DNA of 64,000 nt, taken from Apis mellifera (lineage: Eukaryota; Arthropoda; Insecta; Hymenoptera; Apidae). How positions within the stretch are numbered: the stretch's first letter is position 1; each line of letters begins with the position of its first letter. Position numbers and translations under genes: made by a program. Shown here piece after piece: positions 11,770-24,399 of the stretch. The notes beneath the pieces are model-generated. The model saw only the letters and a program-made list of their open reading frames with translations. It ran no database searches and was not told where the DNA came from. The stretch spans positions 3,819,501 through 3,883,500 of the forward strand of contig NC_037644.1 in the NCBI RefSeq assembly GCF_003254395.2, given 5' to 3'.

Positions 11770-12050
11770 TAGGTAAGATAAGTTCCATAGATTATTACGT
11801 GAACACAGCGAACAATGCTTTACGAGCTGTGAGTGTGGCCGTCGCGTAAAGAAAGTCGATCATAAAGCTCTAGCTAATTTCAACTTGTGAACTTTTTTAA
11901 AGAGCTACTCGCATATATCGTCCGAGATAAAGATATTGTCTTGAAAGTTTTTTGATATTCGACCTAGTTTCCGTTAAATCATTTCGAGCGTCACAAACAA
12001 TGAGAGAATTCCCTCTCACGAGCTCAGAAATCGAAATTCAATTTTAAAAG
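11770..12050. other. G+C-richer island, function unknown
   Basis: A patch with CpG-bearing words (gtggccgtcgcgtaaag, gagcgtcac) and no long frame on either strand. A GAGAGAATTC/CCTCTC near-palindrome lies at about 12000-12020. Islands like this in AT-rich insect DNA are often conserved enhancers or UTR exons. No specific factor site is convincing. Confidence 0.35.
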
Positions 12051-13754
12051 TATTTAAAAGTATTATTATTATTAAATCAATCTCAAATTCACTTTTAAAT
12101 ATATTTTTTTAAAACTATTGTATTTATATTATCATTAAATTATATTTTAAACAAGAGAATAGAATATATAGATATAATTTTTCTTAACGAAATATTAAAT
12201 ACATTGTGAATTTTATCTTATCTTAATACTATTAGAGATATTGAATCAACTACGTATATTACTCTTTTTATTATTTTTTTTTATCGAATATAATTTAGAC
12301 TTTTTATCTATATATCTATATCTACATATTATATAATCAATATACATAAAATAGAAAAGTAATTAAAAAGATATAGTAATGCACTTTACATGTTTTTTGA
12401 TGAAAATTAATAGATATAATAATTATTCATACGATGTGCATTTTCCCGATAAATGCAATAATTGATGGTTTATTTTATATTCAGTTTATTTTTCTACATA
12501 TATATAAATCTTATTATATAATAGAAAACTCACGTTTTTTATTTAATTAATGCTATTCCATTTTATTAATAAGAAGAAATTTCAATATTAATTTTATTTT
12601 ATCGACAAAAATCTTAATTTTTTTTTTGTACTAAAATATATCGTAATAATAAAATATCACATATTATATATACAATAAATAATATTAAATTCGCATAAAA
12701 ATTTTAATCATTTTCCACATATCTCATGTGTCAATTGAACATACTTACTGTTCGTTGTTGAAATACATGAAATACATGATATAACCAACAAGCGTAGAAT
12801 ACAAAATCGATTGAAGATATTTTCGTGTTGAAGCGCAATATAAAATCATTTTTATGAAAATTAATTTATTTTGGGGCCATCAAATATTTCAGATATCGTT
12901 TGATGAGATCATTTCGATTTTAAATCTTGCGCGAAAATTTTGTACGCAATGGATATTAATTTCGAAACATTTTTAAATTATCGTTTCACTTTTTTCGATT
13001 CTCCTTTTTCCTATAACGATTTTATTATAGCTTTGACATTTGTAGAATTTAATTAGCTGTTTTAGTAATTTGTAATAGCTTTGTATTAATCAAAGTGTAC
13101 ATATCCAATTAATATGTCGTAGTAATTTCATAGAGAACCAATTTCCTCAATTAGAGATTTCGAATAATTGTTGAGAAAAATAATATATTGATGTAATAAC
13201 AAGGTTGTTGAGAAATGTTGCTGACTAATAAAAACTTGATCTCGAAGTGATAATTTGATTAATTGTATCAATGAACAACAAGATTTTTTTTTTTAATCTA
13301 ATTTAGAAAAAGTTATAAAAAATTCTATGACACGATAAATCTGATAAATTTTCTATTATTATTATTATTATTATTTTGATTTTAATTTTTTAAATATTAA
13401 TTATTAAATTATTTATTAAATTATTAGATTCATCTGAGGATGATTTTTAAAAAGTATGAATATAACATTATAAGGATTAGTTCCCGATATTTCGAATTGG
13501 AAAAATCAGACAAGATAAGGATGGATTCACGAAAATTATCTTATTATGTAAATCTTGCCGGGATCCTGAACGAAATGTTCACTTATAAATAAATCGTATG
13601 ATTTATAATATCATATATAGTTTATAATATCAATTTTTTTAGATAATTTTTTAGGTAAACATCATAAATACATGATAACGCGAATGATTATTTTTCAGTT
13701 GTTTTTTTTTTTTAGGGATATCAGGGATATTCGTATTCATCATCAAATTCAAAA
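12051..13754. other. AT-rich stretch with a trinucleotide tract
   Basis: Non-coding AT-rich DNA. A (TTA)n run of about seven units lies near 13354-13375. No gene is supported. Confidence 0.55.
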
Positions 13755-14078
13755 GCTATAGAAAGTTTATTTAGAATAAAAAAATTGTGTGCATTATTAT
13801 CATCATTTAGTAAGATTTAAGTTAGATTATATAGATTAAGAGCAATAGTTTTAGGAGAAAGTTTTTCTACAAAAAAAAAATGTTCAAATTTGACAACACA
13901 TTTCAAAATCGTTGAAATTGGTCGAAGAATCTTTTTGTGAGTATAATTATTTTATTATTAAATTTGTAAACTATCTATCACCTTTTTGAATTACAATCAA
14001 ATATTCAGAATGATGTTCTTCTATAGATATTCATATGAAAAATTAATGACAGATTCTAATGATTTTTTGACGATTTTT
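13755..14078 (+). repeat. Diverged dispersed repeat, copy 2 (direct)
   Basis: The partner of 6691-7036 in opposite orientation, about 7 kb away. The match starts near ctatagaaagtttatttaga and ends at a poly-T block after ttttttgacga. In the plus orientation both copies share partly open frames (for example LRAI and FKIV segments), but neither stays open, so any original coding role is lost. A poly-T tract ending in ttttttag (about 13715) precedes it, resembling a splice acceptor. It could be an old transposon fragment or a duplicated pseudogene exon. Confidence 0.7.
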
Positions 14079-14811
14079 TGACATTTATTTTCTAAATATT
14101 TTTTTTAACATGAAAAAATATCATTTTGTGTACTTGATATAATATTCAGTTATAAAAAAAATGTAATATAAAAAAAATGTACATATTATAATAGCAGTTA
14201 TGCCCTTTAAATAATAATTATATATTCATAAATCTCGCTTTTAAGATAGGGAATATCGATAATGAAGAAATGAATTTCATGCGTAATTTCAATTTTAAGA
14301 TTCTAAAAATGTCAATTTCTGAATAATGTATCTGAATTTATAAAAAAAAAGATTAATGAGTTAAAAAATTTTGAAAAAAAAAAAAATTCTTTTTGAATAT
14401 CACACAAAAAATTCTGCATGAAAAAATTCTTTATATCATTACAATTGAACAAATATTTGAATGACTAGTTTTAGATATATTATTTTGTATATATGATATA
14501 TCATTTATATCATTTGTGATATATACATATATATCATGTCTCATATTAATTCATATATTCTATCTTTTAAACTGTTTATTATTTAAAAGTGTTTCAGATT
14601 TTATTTCAAGGAAGAAATCTTAAATCTGATAATCATCAAATGTGTTAAACGCGTTTTTATGTATTTTTAATCTATTTCAAGATAAATTCAGAATATTAAG
14701 AAAATAAAATTGGAATTTAAACGTCTATAACAGAAACAACAGATACATTATTGAATTAGATTAATTCAATTTTTAATATTTGAATACAATTTATCAAATA
14801 AGAAAATATAG
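14079..14811. other. AT-rich non-coding stretch
   Basis: No supported gene. TATCGATA at 14254-14261 matches the DRE motif but is probably chance here, since the same octamer recurs in other AT-rich parts. Confidence 0.5.
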
Positions 14812-15081
14812 AAAATAGTTATCATTTTAATATCTTCTGAAACATTGAAAAAATTTGTAACTAAAAGAAATTTAAATAAAAAAACAAAATGTTTAAAGAA
14901 AATTAAACAGATGAAAAATACTATATATGCAAGATTATTTTCCAGTAAAAATTTTTCAGATTTTCCATTACAAAGAAATAATAATAATAATTATATAATT
15001 CCCGACGAAAAAAATAAGAATATTGAATGCATGAAATGTAAGAAACAATGCATCAAAATGAAAATGCTTCCATTTAGATGA
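14812..15081 (+). CDS. Open frame encoding a Lys-rich, Cys-containing peptide
   Basis: Open from just after a TAG at 14809-14811 to TGA at 15079-15081, 89 sense codons. The first in-frame ATG is at 14911 (56 residues). The peptide is very Lys/Asn-rich, as AT-rich DNA favours, but ends with a compact Cys pattern (IECMKCKKQCIKMKML, spacing CxxCxxxC), which is less expected by chance. No splice partner, domain or homologue is recognised. It may be an exon or a random frame. Confidence 0.2.
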   Translation, partial: KIVIILISSETLKKFVTKRNLNKKTKCLKKIKQMKNTIYARLFSSKNFSDFPLQRNNNNNYIIPDEKNKNIECMKCKKQCIKMKMLPFR

Positions 15082-15146
15082 ATATAGTGCTCATCATGTT
15101 CCGCTTGAAATAGAGCAAAAATTTTATTTGAAATATTTTTTAAAAT

Positions 15147-15189
15147 TATATATAATTATTATAATTATAAATTATAATAATTATATATA
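15147..15189. repeat. Perfect AT palindrome, 20-bp arms, 3-nt centre
   Basis: Two perfectly complementary 20-base arms are separated by ATA. The arms consist only of A and T. The sequence can extrude as a cruciform or form a hairpin, and further AT-palindromic sequence follows to about 15230. Confidence 0.9.
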
Positions 15190-15481
15190 TTATATATTAT
15201 ATATAATTATATATAATTATACATAATTTAGGAAATAATTGCATGGAAATATTGAAATGAAACACTTTATATATAATGAGGAATAAAAATTTTTAAATAT
15301 TATCTATCTTAGAAGGAAATTCATTTAATTTTGAATACAATGAAAATTTGTATGTATCTACAGCAAAATGTTACTATGCAATATACAAGTTAATACGTAT
15401 ATAAAGATAGATATGTGTATAATACATATATAAAAAAAATTTTTCGATGGAAAATTTCTATAAAGATATGAAATTAATCTC

Positions 15482-15503
15482 AAAAAAAAAAAAAAAAAAA
15501 AAA
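15482..15503. repeat. Poly-A tract (22 A)
   Basis: Twenty-two uninterrupted A residues. No reverse-transcribed element body is visible beside it, so it is treated as a simple homopolymer. Confidence 0.95.
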
Positions 15504-18500
15504 TATTCAGCATCTTTCCAAGTATAAGTTTTTTTGAATATAATTTCATCTGGAAATTTTTTTCTATCATAGAGTGATAAAATATTATAAATTTAAATTA
15601 AATTGAATAAAAATTTTTTATCAATATAGAATTATATTTAAAAAAATAAAAAATAATTAATAAAATTTTTAAAAATTTCAATTTTCTTTAAGTGAATAGT
15701 TCGTTAAAAAAATTGCACTATAATATAACCTAATATATTATATACATTTATTAATTTATTTTTTAAAAATTTTGATTTTTTAAATTTTTTAATTCTTCAA
15801 GCAAATATTTTATTTTTTAATAGAAATTTGTAAATATATATATAGATTATAATGAGCTATATAATATTATATAATAAGATAAAAATCAATTTTAAAGACT
15901 TTAGGAAATAAACTTTAAAAAAATTGGTATATAAAAATGCCAGTCAAATTTTATTTATTGAATTATAAGTAATTGAAATAATTATGTTAGATGAAGCAAG
16001 ACATAAATAGAATAATATCACTCTGTTTCCGTTCACATTGCTGACGCATTCTTGTTGATTTCATCTGAAATGTAAATATATATAAATGACGCTGCATTAC
16101 TATTTTTTTTTTTTTTTTGTTTGTTCATTTGTCAAGTGACGTTAAATTATCAATTGCGTATTAAATCGTATCATATAAGAATCATATGATTTTTTACGTA
16201 AATGATTACGTAATTCATTTATATTTTATTTGAAATATTTTTTATTTGAAATAAAAAATATCCTATTGCGAGATTTGTAAAATCAATATTTTGAAAATTT
16301 CATTAATAATAAATATATTTTGAAAGTAATTATTGAAAGTAACATAAGCATAAAAATTGTTAAAAAATTAATATTTTTGAAGAACTGAAATAAATATTTA
16401 TATTTTCTACGCATATGCATAAATTATAAGGAATCGTTTCGTAGAAATTTTTATTCTTTTAATATCACTTGTAACGAAAAAATATTTACAAATATAATGA
16501 ATATGTATTAAATTAATTATTTAAAGTATTAATTCATTAATTTTCTCGATTCATTCTATTGATCGAAATAAGCACGAAAATATCAGTTTATTTACAAATA
16601 ATTTCTATCTTCATAAATATTTAAATTATTTTTTTTAATAATTATTTTTAATTATTTTTATAATAATAAATAAATCCATCAACATTTTTTGTATATTAAC
16701 TTTCGTATTTGTTCTGATATTTACCTTTCTTGATGTCTCTCGAATATATTAATAATAAACGAATATAATAATCTTGTTTATTTTATTTCTTTTACTTTTA
16801 AAATTTTATAATATTATCTTCAATTATTCGAACATTGATTAAATAGGAAAAAATGATTTTTTAACAATGATCACAAAATTAATTGTTTGTTGAACATGTC
16901 TCTTTAATATAAAAATTTATATATTATATATATATATTCTTGAATTTTCTTTATGATTAAATAATGTTTAAATCATAAATTACATGCACATACATTTTCA
17001 TCTATTATTCTCTCATTTTTAATCATTGAGCATAGAATTTTAATGAAACGTAATGATCGTATTTAATATTCGATTAAATGTAATGTAGTATCTCATTACT
17101 ATATATTACACTACTATGTTATTCTTGTCATTTTATATCGTACAATATGTCACATATATTGTACAAATTTTGTTTAAACATATTACTTACTAAATAGGTT
17201 TCAAACAAAATGTTGAAATATAGAATAAATTTAATTTTTATTAATAATTTTTATCAATTTTTTGGAAAATAAAATGATTCTGGAAAAACAAATGATTTAT
17301 TTCTTTGCATAAGCATCATTTTCATCTTTCTTTTTTATTCATTTTTTGAATTCAGAATCTTCTTTATTTCATTATCATAAGTTTTTAAACTTTATAAGAT
17401 TTTACATGTATTTTCATTGGGCTAATGATGAAATTAATTTCATCGATTTAAATCTATTCGATCTAAATTAATCGATTTAAAATAGTATTTTTATCTCTTA
17501 AACTATACGTATTTTTTTAAGTGAAGCAATTTAGCAATCATTAGGAAGCATGATTTAAATTATTTTCTATAATCTCTATCTTTCAGCATATTTCTCTATG
17601 AAATTCTGACGTTTCTTACTATAATAATAAGACTTTTCCTTTTCTTTTTTTTTTTTTTTTTTTAGGAATAGTAAATAATTCATGTCAGTTGTATAATAAA
17701 ATTTTACGAGTTTGTTTTCGCTTTGATTCAACTCTCACTTTGATTGCGGTACTCGTTTTAGTACGAAAACTTCGTCATTCATCGTTATTTGCTTTATTTA
17801 ATTCTTTATGGTAGAAAACATATACATTGCGATATATTCACTAATATTCTGGGTGAAAATTTTGTATATTTTTAAAGCTTATTCGAAATATATATATTTT
17901 TTATTTAGCTTTTAGTGAATTTATTCTAATATGAGACAAATATATCAAGACAGAAAAGTATTTTAAATTTTTTGCTATAAAAGAAGAGGCTATGAAAACT
18001 GATGAAGAATAAATTTTAAAAAAAATTAATAAAAGGTATATTCGAATTTCAAAGAAAAAGAATTGAAATATAAAAGTCTCAAAAATTATTGTTTCTTCAT
18101 ATCTCTAAAAATTACAGAAATATCAAAGATGATTAAAATTATTATTCCACTTATATAAAAAAATTATTATTCCACTTATATACTTATACAAACATGAAAA
18201 TATGTGTTTCATTGTATGTCTTACAATAGAGAAAAGTTTTTAAATATTGTCGAAGATAATTCGGTTGACATTACACGTATTTTGTTTTCGTACGATAATA
18301 CATGACTAAAGAAAATTCGAATGAAATATATGTTGATATCTAATATAATATATCTATAATCACTAAGTTAATGATAAGAAGTCATATCATAGTTATTGTA
18401 CATGTATATGTATATATGTATATATAAACATGACTTCATCATTTAAAATATCTTTCTTATCTTTGATGATAGAAAAAAATTTAAAGAATTGTTTGTTTTA

Positions 18501-19729
18501 TGGAGGTTTTTAATTAATTATGATAAACAAACAATTTCTGTTAAAGATATTTTTCAAGATTTCATTCGATGTTTTTTTAAATAGAAATTTTTATACAAGT
18601 AGAAATTTAATCGAAGAAGGCTGATGAAATAGGAAACATCCAGTATACATATTCATCACAACAATAAATCATTAAAAACTAAATATCTTCAATGGGAAAT
18701 TAAATGAGATTTTCTCATACGAATGATTTATGAGTAAATATAGAGAAAACATACATTATGAATTGAATAAATAAAGATAAATTTAATTAAGATTAATTAA
18801 TTAACTTAATTAAATAATAGACTTTAAAATATTAAAATATAATAATTACTAAAATCACAATTGGCATTTTTTCTTATATATATTATCATCACTTGAACTT
18901 AGAGAATTGAAATATTTTTAAAAAACTTTTATTTTACTTGTTTTACTTTAAGAATTCTGGCGAAGATAATTGCTTAATGGTGATCAGATTCCTATACTTA
19001 AACAATAAAAGGAAAATATTAATAGATTATAGATTAAATTAAATTAGGTTAAATTTCATTTTGGATTTCATTTTAATTATGTAAATTTCATTTACATAAT
19101 TCATATAATTTATATTATTCATATTATATATGACATTATTTTATAATTATTTTTTATTTGATTAAAATTCCTTTGTATTATAATTATTAAATACGTTTAT
19201 AAATTCGTATAATTTTATTATGATTAAATTTTAGCACATATATATATATATATATGAATAATAATAAATCATTCATAGATTAATAACAAAACATAATTCG
19301 AAAGAAATACATATCAAATATCCAAATGTTAACAATAATATTGTTACAAGAAGCAATTCAGTCAGATTAACTTTCCTTGTTAACTAAAAAAAAATTGTAG
19401 AAAATTTTGAATTTTTTAACAATCCTTTATTATCGTATCGTATAATATTTTTATAGAAATGCATCAATGCAAGTGCAGTTTATAATTATAATTGTATTTT
19501 TTTTCAAAAAATATTTTACAATTTTCTCTGGAATATTAATTAATTCCTTGAGTCATTCTGAATAAAAAAATATTAGGGTGCTATATCAAAAAAATTAATA
19601 TTTCCTAAGATATTTCAAATTTTGTTCAATATGTATTAATATTCAAATTGGTTTGTTATTACATTAATACTGATATTAATAGATTTAAGAATTTCTGTGA
19701 TTTTATATTGTTATTTGTGACACCTATTC
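15504..19729. other. Long AT-rich non-coding stretch
   Basis: No frame, RNA gene or mobile element could be supported. It contains a poly-T run of 19 at 17645-17663, another near 16106-16119, and a (TA)n tract at 19238-19255. The last sits inside an AT-rich run between otherwise unremarkable sequence. A small duplication of an attattccacttatat block occurs at about 18136-18183. Confidence 0.6.
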
Positions 19730-19784
19730 ATACTTATATATATTTCATTCAGTTCTTGACTATTATTAGATGCAAAGTTGTTGT

Positions 19785-19903
19785 ATGCAAATGTCAAATA
19801 GCAGTATGCATTCATACATAATGAGTTTTACAAGTAACAAGAAAGTGGATATGTTTTCATCAAGTGCGATAGCAGTTCAACTGCTGCAACAGAAATGTAT
19901 CGC
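19785..19903. promoter_or_regulatory. Octamer motif with small nested hairpins
   Basis: ATGCAAAT at 19785-19792 is the exact POU-domain octamer. Nearby, GTATG/CATAC (19804-19817) forms a small stem. GCGATA (19866-19871) pairs with TATCGC (19898-19903) around an inner GCAGT/ACTGC stem. The patch is less AT-rich than its flanks. It may be an enhancer or a short structured RNA segment. Each element alone is weak. Confidence 0.25.
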
Positions 19904-21319
19904 TAGAAATCCAATTGTGTAGAATCACATTTTATTTTATTTTAAAAAAATTGAAAATAATTTAAGAAAAAATAATTTAAAATCAATTTAGAAAAATAAA
20001 AAATATTACATATAATTGTACAAAATGAAAATATTCAGTTAATATTAATATATATATAGATTTATCTCTAATGCAAACAAAATTAATAGAATTATATATC
20101 AATTAAAATTTAATAAATCTTATTTTTTAAAATCATATAATTTGATCTCTATCATTATCGCATATAAGATATATTTTGCACATAGAACACAGTAATTTCA
20201 TGCAGTTCTATGCAGTTCAATTTTTCTTAAGATAGAAGTGAAGTGAAATGCGAATAATTTTATGGATATAAATGAATTTTATGAATAATCGATACAATAC
20301 ATATAAAGTATACAAAATTTACATTTTACAAGTATAAATAATCAAATAAGATACAGAATTAATATGCGATTTAAAATTTTAAATACGTTTCTTGTTAATA
20401 TTTTATATTTTTTTTCTTATAATATTATTGTTATTTTTCATAATTTATCTTATAACATAATAAGCAATGAATGATATTGACATTCATATTACCCGATTTA
20501 TATTATATGATATTTGATGAGAAACAAAGATGAAAAGCAGTCTGCAGTATTTCTGTGGAACACCAGTTCATAACACACGCATTGTAAAAAATTTCACATC
20601 AGCATAAGAAGAAAAATAATTCAATATTTACAATCCAACACTTTGGCCATAGAGTTATCCTTAAATTCTCTTGATTTTTCTTGTAGAATTTTTTAAAAAA
20701 TAAAAGATAAAATAAAATTTTTTATTTCAGTGACATGACAGAACGAATTAAAAATGTTCAAATGTAAATATTGAATAAATGAAAAATATAATAAAAAATG
20801 TAAGGAAATGAGTTTAGAGAAAAAGTTTAGAGTACAAAATGATATACAAAAATATTTGTTCATAAATATTTTAAAAAGTTACGTATTTATTGAATATTTT
20901 TTATGATAATATTTTAATATTTTTTTGTAGAAATGAATAGTATAAGAAATTAATTAATATAAAAAAAATTATAAGATAACTGCACATTGCAATTGTATTG
21001 AAATACAACTCTATGAAAAATACAACGACAGAGCTTGTTAAACAAAATGTAAAATTTTCTTTTTCTTTATCATCAAATATAAGTAAGTTTAATAAAACTT
21101 TTTTATGAATGTCACAAAAATATCTTTAAAGCCGAAAGATTTATAAGAAAAAAAATATTATTTAGAATTATGAGTTTGTCAACATATTTCAAAATTATGA
21201 AGTCATCCAAATAAATCATTACATTATTTTTCAATATTAATAAAAATTAAATGTTAATATTAATTTAATTTTGATGTTAATAAAGTAGATTTAAAAAGAA
21301 GAAGTTTGTCCAAATTATT
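19904..21319. other. AT-rich non-coding stretch
   Basis: No supported feature. Confidence 0.6.
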
Positions 21320-21663
21320 TCTAGGAATTTTCCATGGACATAACTCCGGTCGTCAGTTCGATGTACCGAATCAAATTGGAGATTTACATAATGTAAATTC
21401 GACGAATTAGAAAAACAATGAAACCTGTAGTTTCATGATAATGTGAATGTAATGAAGAATATACGAAGAAAGTGAATTTCATCGTATATTTACAAACATT
21501 TCTCACATATGTTCAATTAAGGAAGCACAGAATGAAACGAAACACAAAGATAAAATAATTAAATAATTACTTTTATTTATTTCTATTATTTTACAAGTTC
21601 AATGTAAATGATATTTTAATAAAATAAAGTAAAAATATATAAAGTAAGATAAATATTGTATAA

Positions 21664-21685
21664 ATATTACTATATATAGTAATAT
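21664..21685. repeat. Perfect 22-bp AT palindrome
   Basis: A perfect self-complementary sequence centred on TATATATA and flanked by ATTAC/GTAAT arms, just upstream of the G+C-richer island. Confidence 0.85.
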
Positions 21686-21769
21686 ATATAGCAATGATTT
21701 TGGCGGATGTAAATAACTAATAGCTGGTTGCTTGTAAAATGCTTCGACAGATGTCGTAATAAGCGATAT

Positions 21770-21860
21770 ACTTCTTAAAGAGTACTTAAGTGGTTACACG
21801 GGCGGAGCGCGTGTCTATAAGAGTCAATCTATCACGATGTCGCAGCAGGTAATAGTGATA
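21770..21860 (+). promoter_or_regulatory. Promoter-like island with TATA-type element and possible first exon
   Basis: A G+C-rich block (cacgggcggagcgcgtg) precedes TATAAG at 21816-21821. About 20 bases further an ATG (21837) opens MSQQ and then meets CAG|GTAATA, a reasonable 5' splice site at 21849. A short first coding exon is therefore possible, but the ATG lies rather close to the TATA-like element. CTATCA...TGATAG around the ATG can also form a weak stem. The island continues to about 22130. Confidence 0.3.
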
Positions 21861-21925
21861 TGATAGAGCACGTATTAGAATAAAACTAACGTAATGTCGT
21901 ATTGGACAGTCAGACAGTGATTGTC

Positions 21926-22045
21926 ATGAGACTCTCGTTACCAGACGAAGCTCGTGCTCTTCCTAGTTTAATTGAGAAGGTTATAGTGGACATGCCAATA
22001 ACCAATAACATCGCAGTCTGTATCGTCCGACTCGTGACTAGTTAA
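21926..22045 (+). CDS. Small ORF, 39 codons, unknown
   Basis: An ATG frame of 39 codons (starts MRLSLPDEARALPSLIEKV) ends in TAA at 22043-22045. It lies in the G+C-richer island at 21.7-22.1 kb and has balanced, protein-like composition with an amphipathic first half. No family is recognised. It may be a small secreted or cytosolic peptide, a uORF in a 5' leader that starts near the TATA-like element, or a chance frame in a conserved regulatory island. Confidence 0.25.
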   Translation: MRLSLPDEARALPSLIEKVIVDMPITNNIAVCIVRLVTS

Positions 22046-22139
22046 ACGAAAATTCCTCGGTGATCTGTGTACAAAGATCTTAAAATAAGCGAAAACAGAT
22101 CAGCGTATTCTTATAGATTCCTCGAACTAGAATGATGTC

Positions 22140-23319
22140 AATTATCATTGAGTTTTAAATTATAAGATATACAATTATAAATTGACTTTATAAATTATAA
22201 ATTCGACAGTCTTCTCAGATGACATCATAATAATGCTTTGTTTAGATTTAATAGAGGAATAAGTTGTTTATAAATCTCGTGAACAATAAATAATCGCGAA
22301 CAAAAATAAGATAGATGTATACGTATATATATTATATATATATTACAATAAAATGATAAATTATAAAATGTAGAGTATGATAAAATTAATTAAACAAGAT
22401 GTTTCATTATTATTGATATCAATAATATTTCAATTTTTAATTAAATATAAATAATTATGAAAATTATTAATGAAATTTATAATTTTCAAATTTTAAATAT
22501 CATAATTATTTATATTATAATATTATATTATAATATTGTATTATTCTTTGCAGATTTTAATTTAAATATAATATATAAAATATGTACTTAATAAATATAC
22601 ATATAAATATGCATACAATTATGTTAAATTATTTGATGTATTTAATAATTTTTATGTAAAATAATAAATAAGAAAAACAATTATTAATGCAAATATATTT
22701 ATTTATTTGTTTATTTTGTGTATTTGTTGTTTGATATTTTTTGAACAAATTTTTATATATAAAAAAAAATAGTACAATTTTTGATATTTAAACAATTTTT
22801 AGTATTTAATCTTAAAATTAAATAAGAGAGAACGAAAAGGTTTAAATCAAAGTTATAGCTTGATTGCAAATTTTGATTAATCGAATCAATCTATACAAAA
22901 TTGAAGATAAATTAAAAAAGTTGCTGTATTTCAAGAGGATTTCATGAAAAAGTTAAAATCAATTAAAGCTGTACCATAAGAATTATTAACAGTCATTGAT
23001 AACTTTAAAATTAAAGAATGAAAACAATTTTTTTTATTTTTCAAGGAATCGAAATTAAAAACATTCGTTATTGAATCACATATTATATCATGTTTTCTTT
23101 GCCAAATCAATCGATTTTGAATATCAAATGTTAAAAATTTACATCCTTTTCACCTTCAATATTTATATCTATTAGAATATGAAGATCGTATGATTGAAAA
23201 TCTTATATCTAAGATTAGTCAATTAATTAGATTTTCTTGTTAGAAATTTAAGAGATTTGTTTATAAGATAACAAGTGTATATAATATAAAATTTATTATT
23301 TAGGTCTTTGCATTAGCAT
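22140..23319. other. AT-rich non-coding stretch
   Basis: No supported feature. Confidence 0.6.
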
Positions 23320-23660
23320 ACATGTAGCACGCATGTTATTTTAAAAAGAAATTGACACAGGGACGAGAGAGAAAATAACATTATTTCTCAAAGAATTTCC
23401 ATCGTGCGTTTAACATGTCGTGTGATCTAATAAGATGCATGATGTACTTAATTCACGATGTCAAGATGTCAGCGATTACATTTGATATTAAAATGAGTTT
23501 TCTTTATTCATTTCACAATTTGCAATGACGTTACACGTAATGTTTTTTTTTTTTTTTTGTTCTCTCACTTCAAATATCCGAATCGGACGCTGTTTGAATT
23601 GGAGATGGACTCGATTAACATTTTTTCGTTTTCGTTCCGTTTCACTTGTTAACTTTTCGT
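23320..23660. other. G+C-richer island, function unknown
   Basis: Moderately G+C-rich with repeated atgt/acatg words (catgtagcacgcatgttat, aacatgtcgtgtgat) and no open frame of note. A poly-T of about 15 interrupts it near 23540-23556. It is possibly a conserved enhancer, with no specific evidence. Confidence 0.3.
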
Positions 23661-24188
23661 AATCTTTAATGCTAATGTATTATTTCTTTATGGAATCAAT
23701 AATAAACGAAGAAAGAAAGAATATTCGAAATATAAAAACATAAAAATCTGTATTATGATAGATTTAATAAATTTTTAATAAAATATTTTATTATATAAAT
23801 CGTATAGATCAGGATGATAAGAAATTCCTATCTTAACGAATAATGCTATCAACAGCTATGATTATCGATTAATGATTGATTCGATCATTACTAATTATTA
23901 TAATAAAAAATAATATCTAATCACTTTCTTTGTTCATAATTTTTTTTAATCATAGTTTTTTTTTAGTCAGTCAATTTCTTTAGTTTATTAGTTTTTATTT
24001 TTTAGTTATTAGTTTCTTTTGTTATCTTTAATAAGTATCCTTTCAATTATTCTAAGATTCCTAATAAATAAACTTATATATCTATATATTATAATTTATA
24101 AATAATTTATTATTCCACTATTCTCTTTTCTCTTAAAATTCTATTACAAAATTCTAAAACAATACAAAATAGTCCGAAGTCATTATCT

Positions 24189-24376
24189 ATGATCACTAGG
24201 AGTAACTTTTCATTTGTAACAAGTCTCTGTACTTTGTGCAAGAATCTAAAGAATAAAACATTAAGGATTCAAAGACTTTCGTCAAGTAAATTCCATCCTG
24301 TTGCACGACAGGAATATAAATTGTCGATCCAGGATACATACAAGCTCAAGAAGCCAAAGATGTGGAAAATTTTCAT
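24189..24376 (+). CDS. Candidate exon ending at a GTAAGT donor
   Basis: A frame opening with ATG at 24189 runs 62 codons and meets a near-ideal 5' splice site (ttcat|GTAAGTAAAT) at 24377. Without splicing, it would stop within the donor. A pyrimidine-rich tract and an AG at about 24172 could serve as acceptor. The peptide is basic (TLCKNLKNKTLRIQRLSSSK) with no recognised domain or membrane segment. It could be an exon of an unidentified gene, a non-coding RNA exon, or a chance donor. Confidence 0.25.
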
Positions 24377-24399
24377 GTAAGTAAATGACTTCATTTATA

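Noticed and set aside
14254..14261. DRE octamer TATCGATA (also seen near 3983, 44680 and 57663)
   Set aside because: The octamer is frequent by chance in AT-rich DNA and lacks accompanying promoter motifs at these places, unlike at 49455.
15358..15570. 70-codon minus-strand frame with a poly-Phe run
   Set aside because: The poly-Phe is the 22-A tract read in reverse, so it is not a gene.
21330..21400. tRNA gene suggested by a GTTCGA word
   Set aside because: No A-box, no acceptor-stem pairing and no T-arm context. A similar word at 5220 fails for the same reasons.
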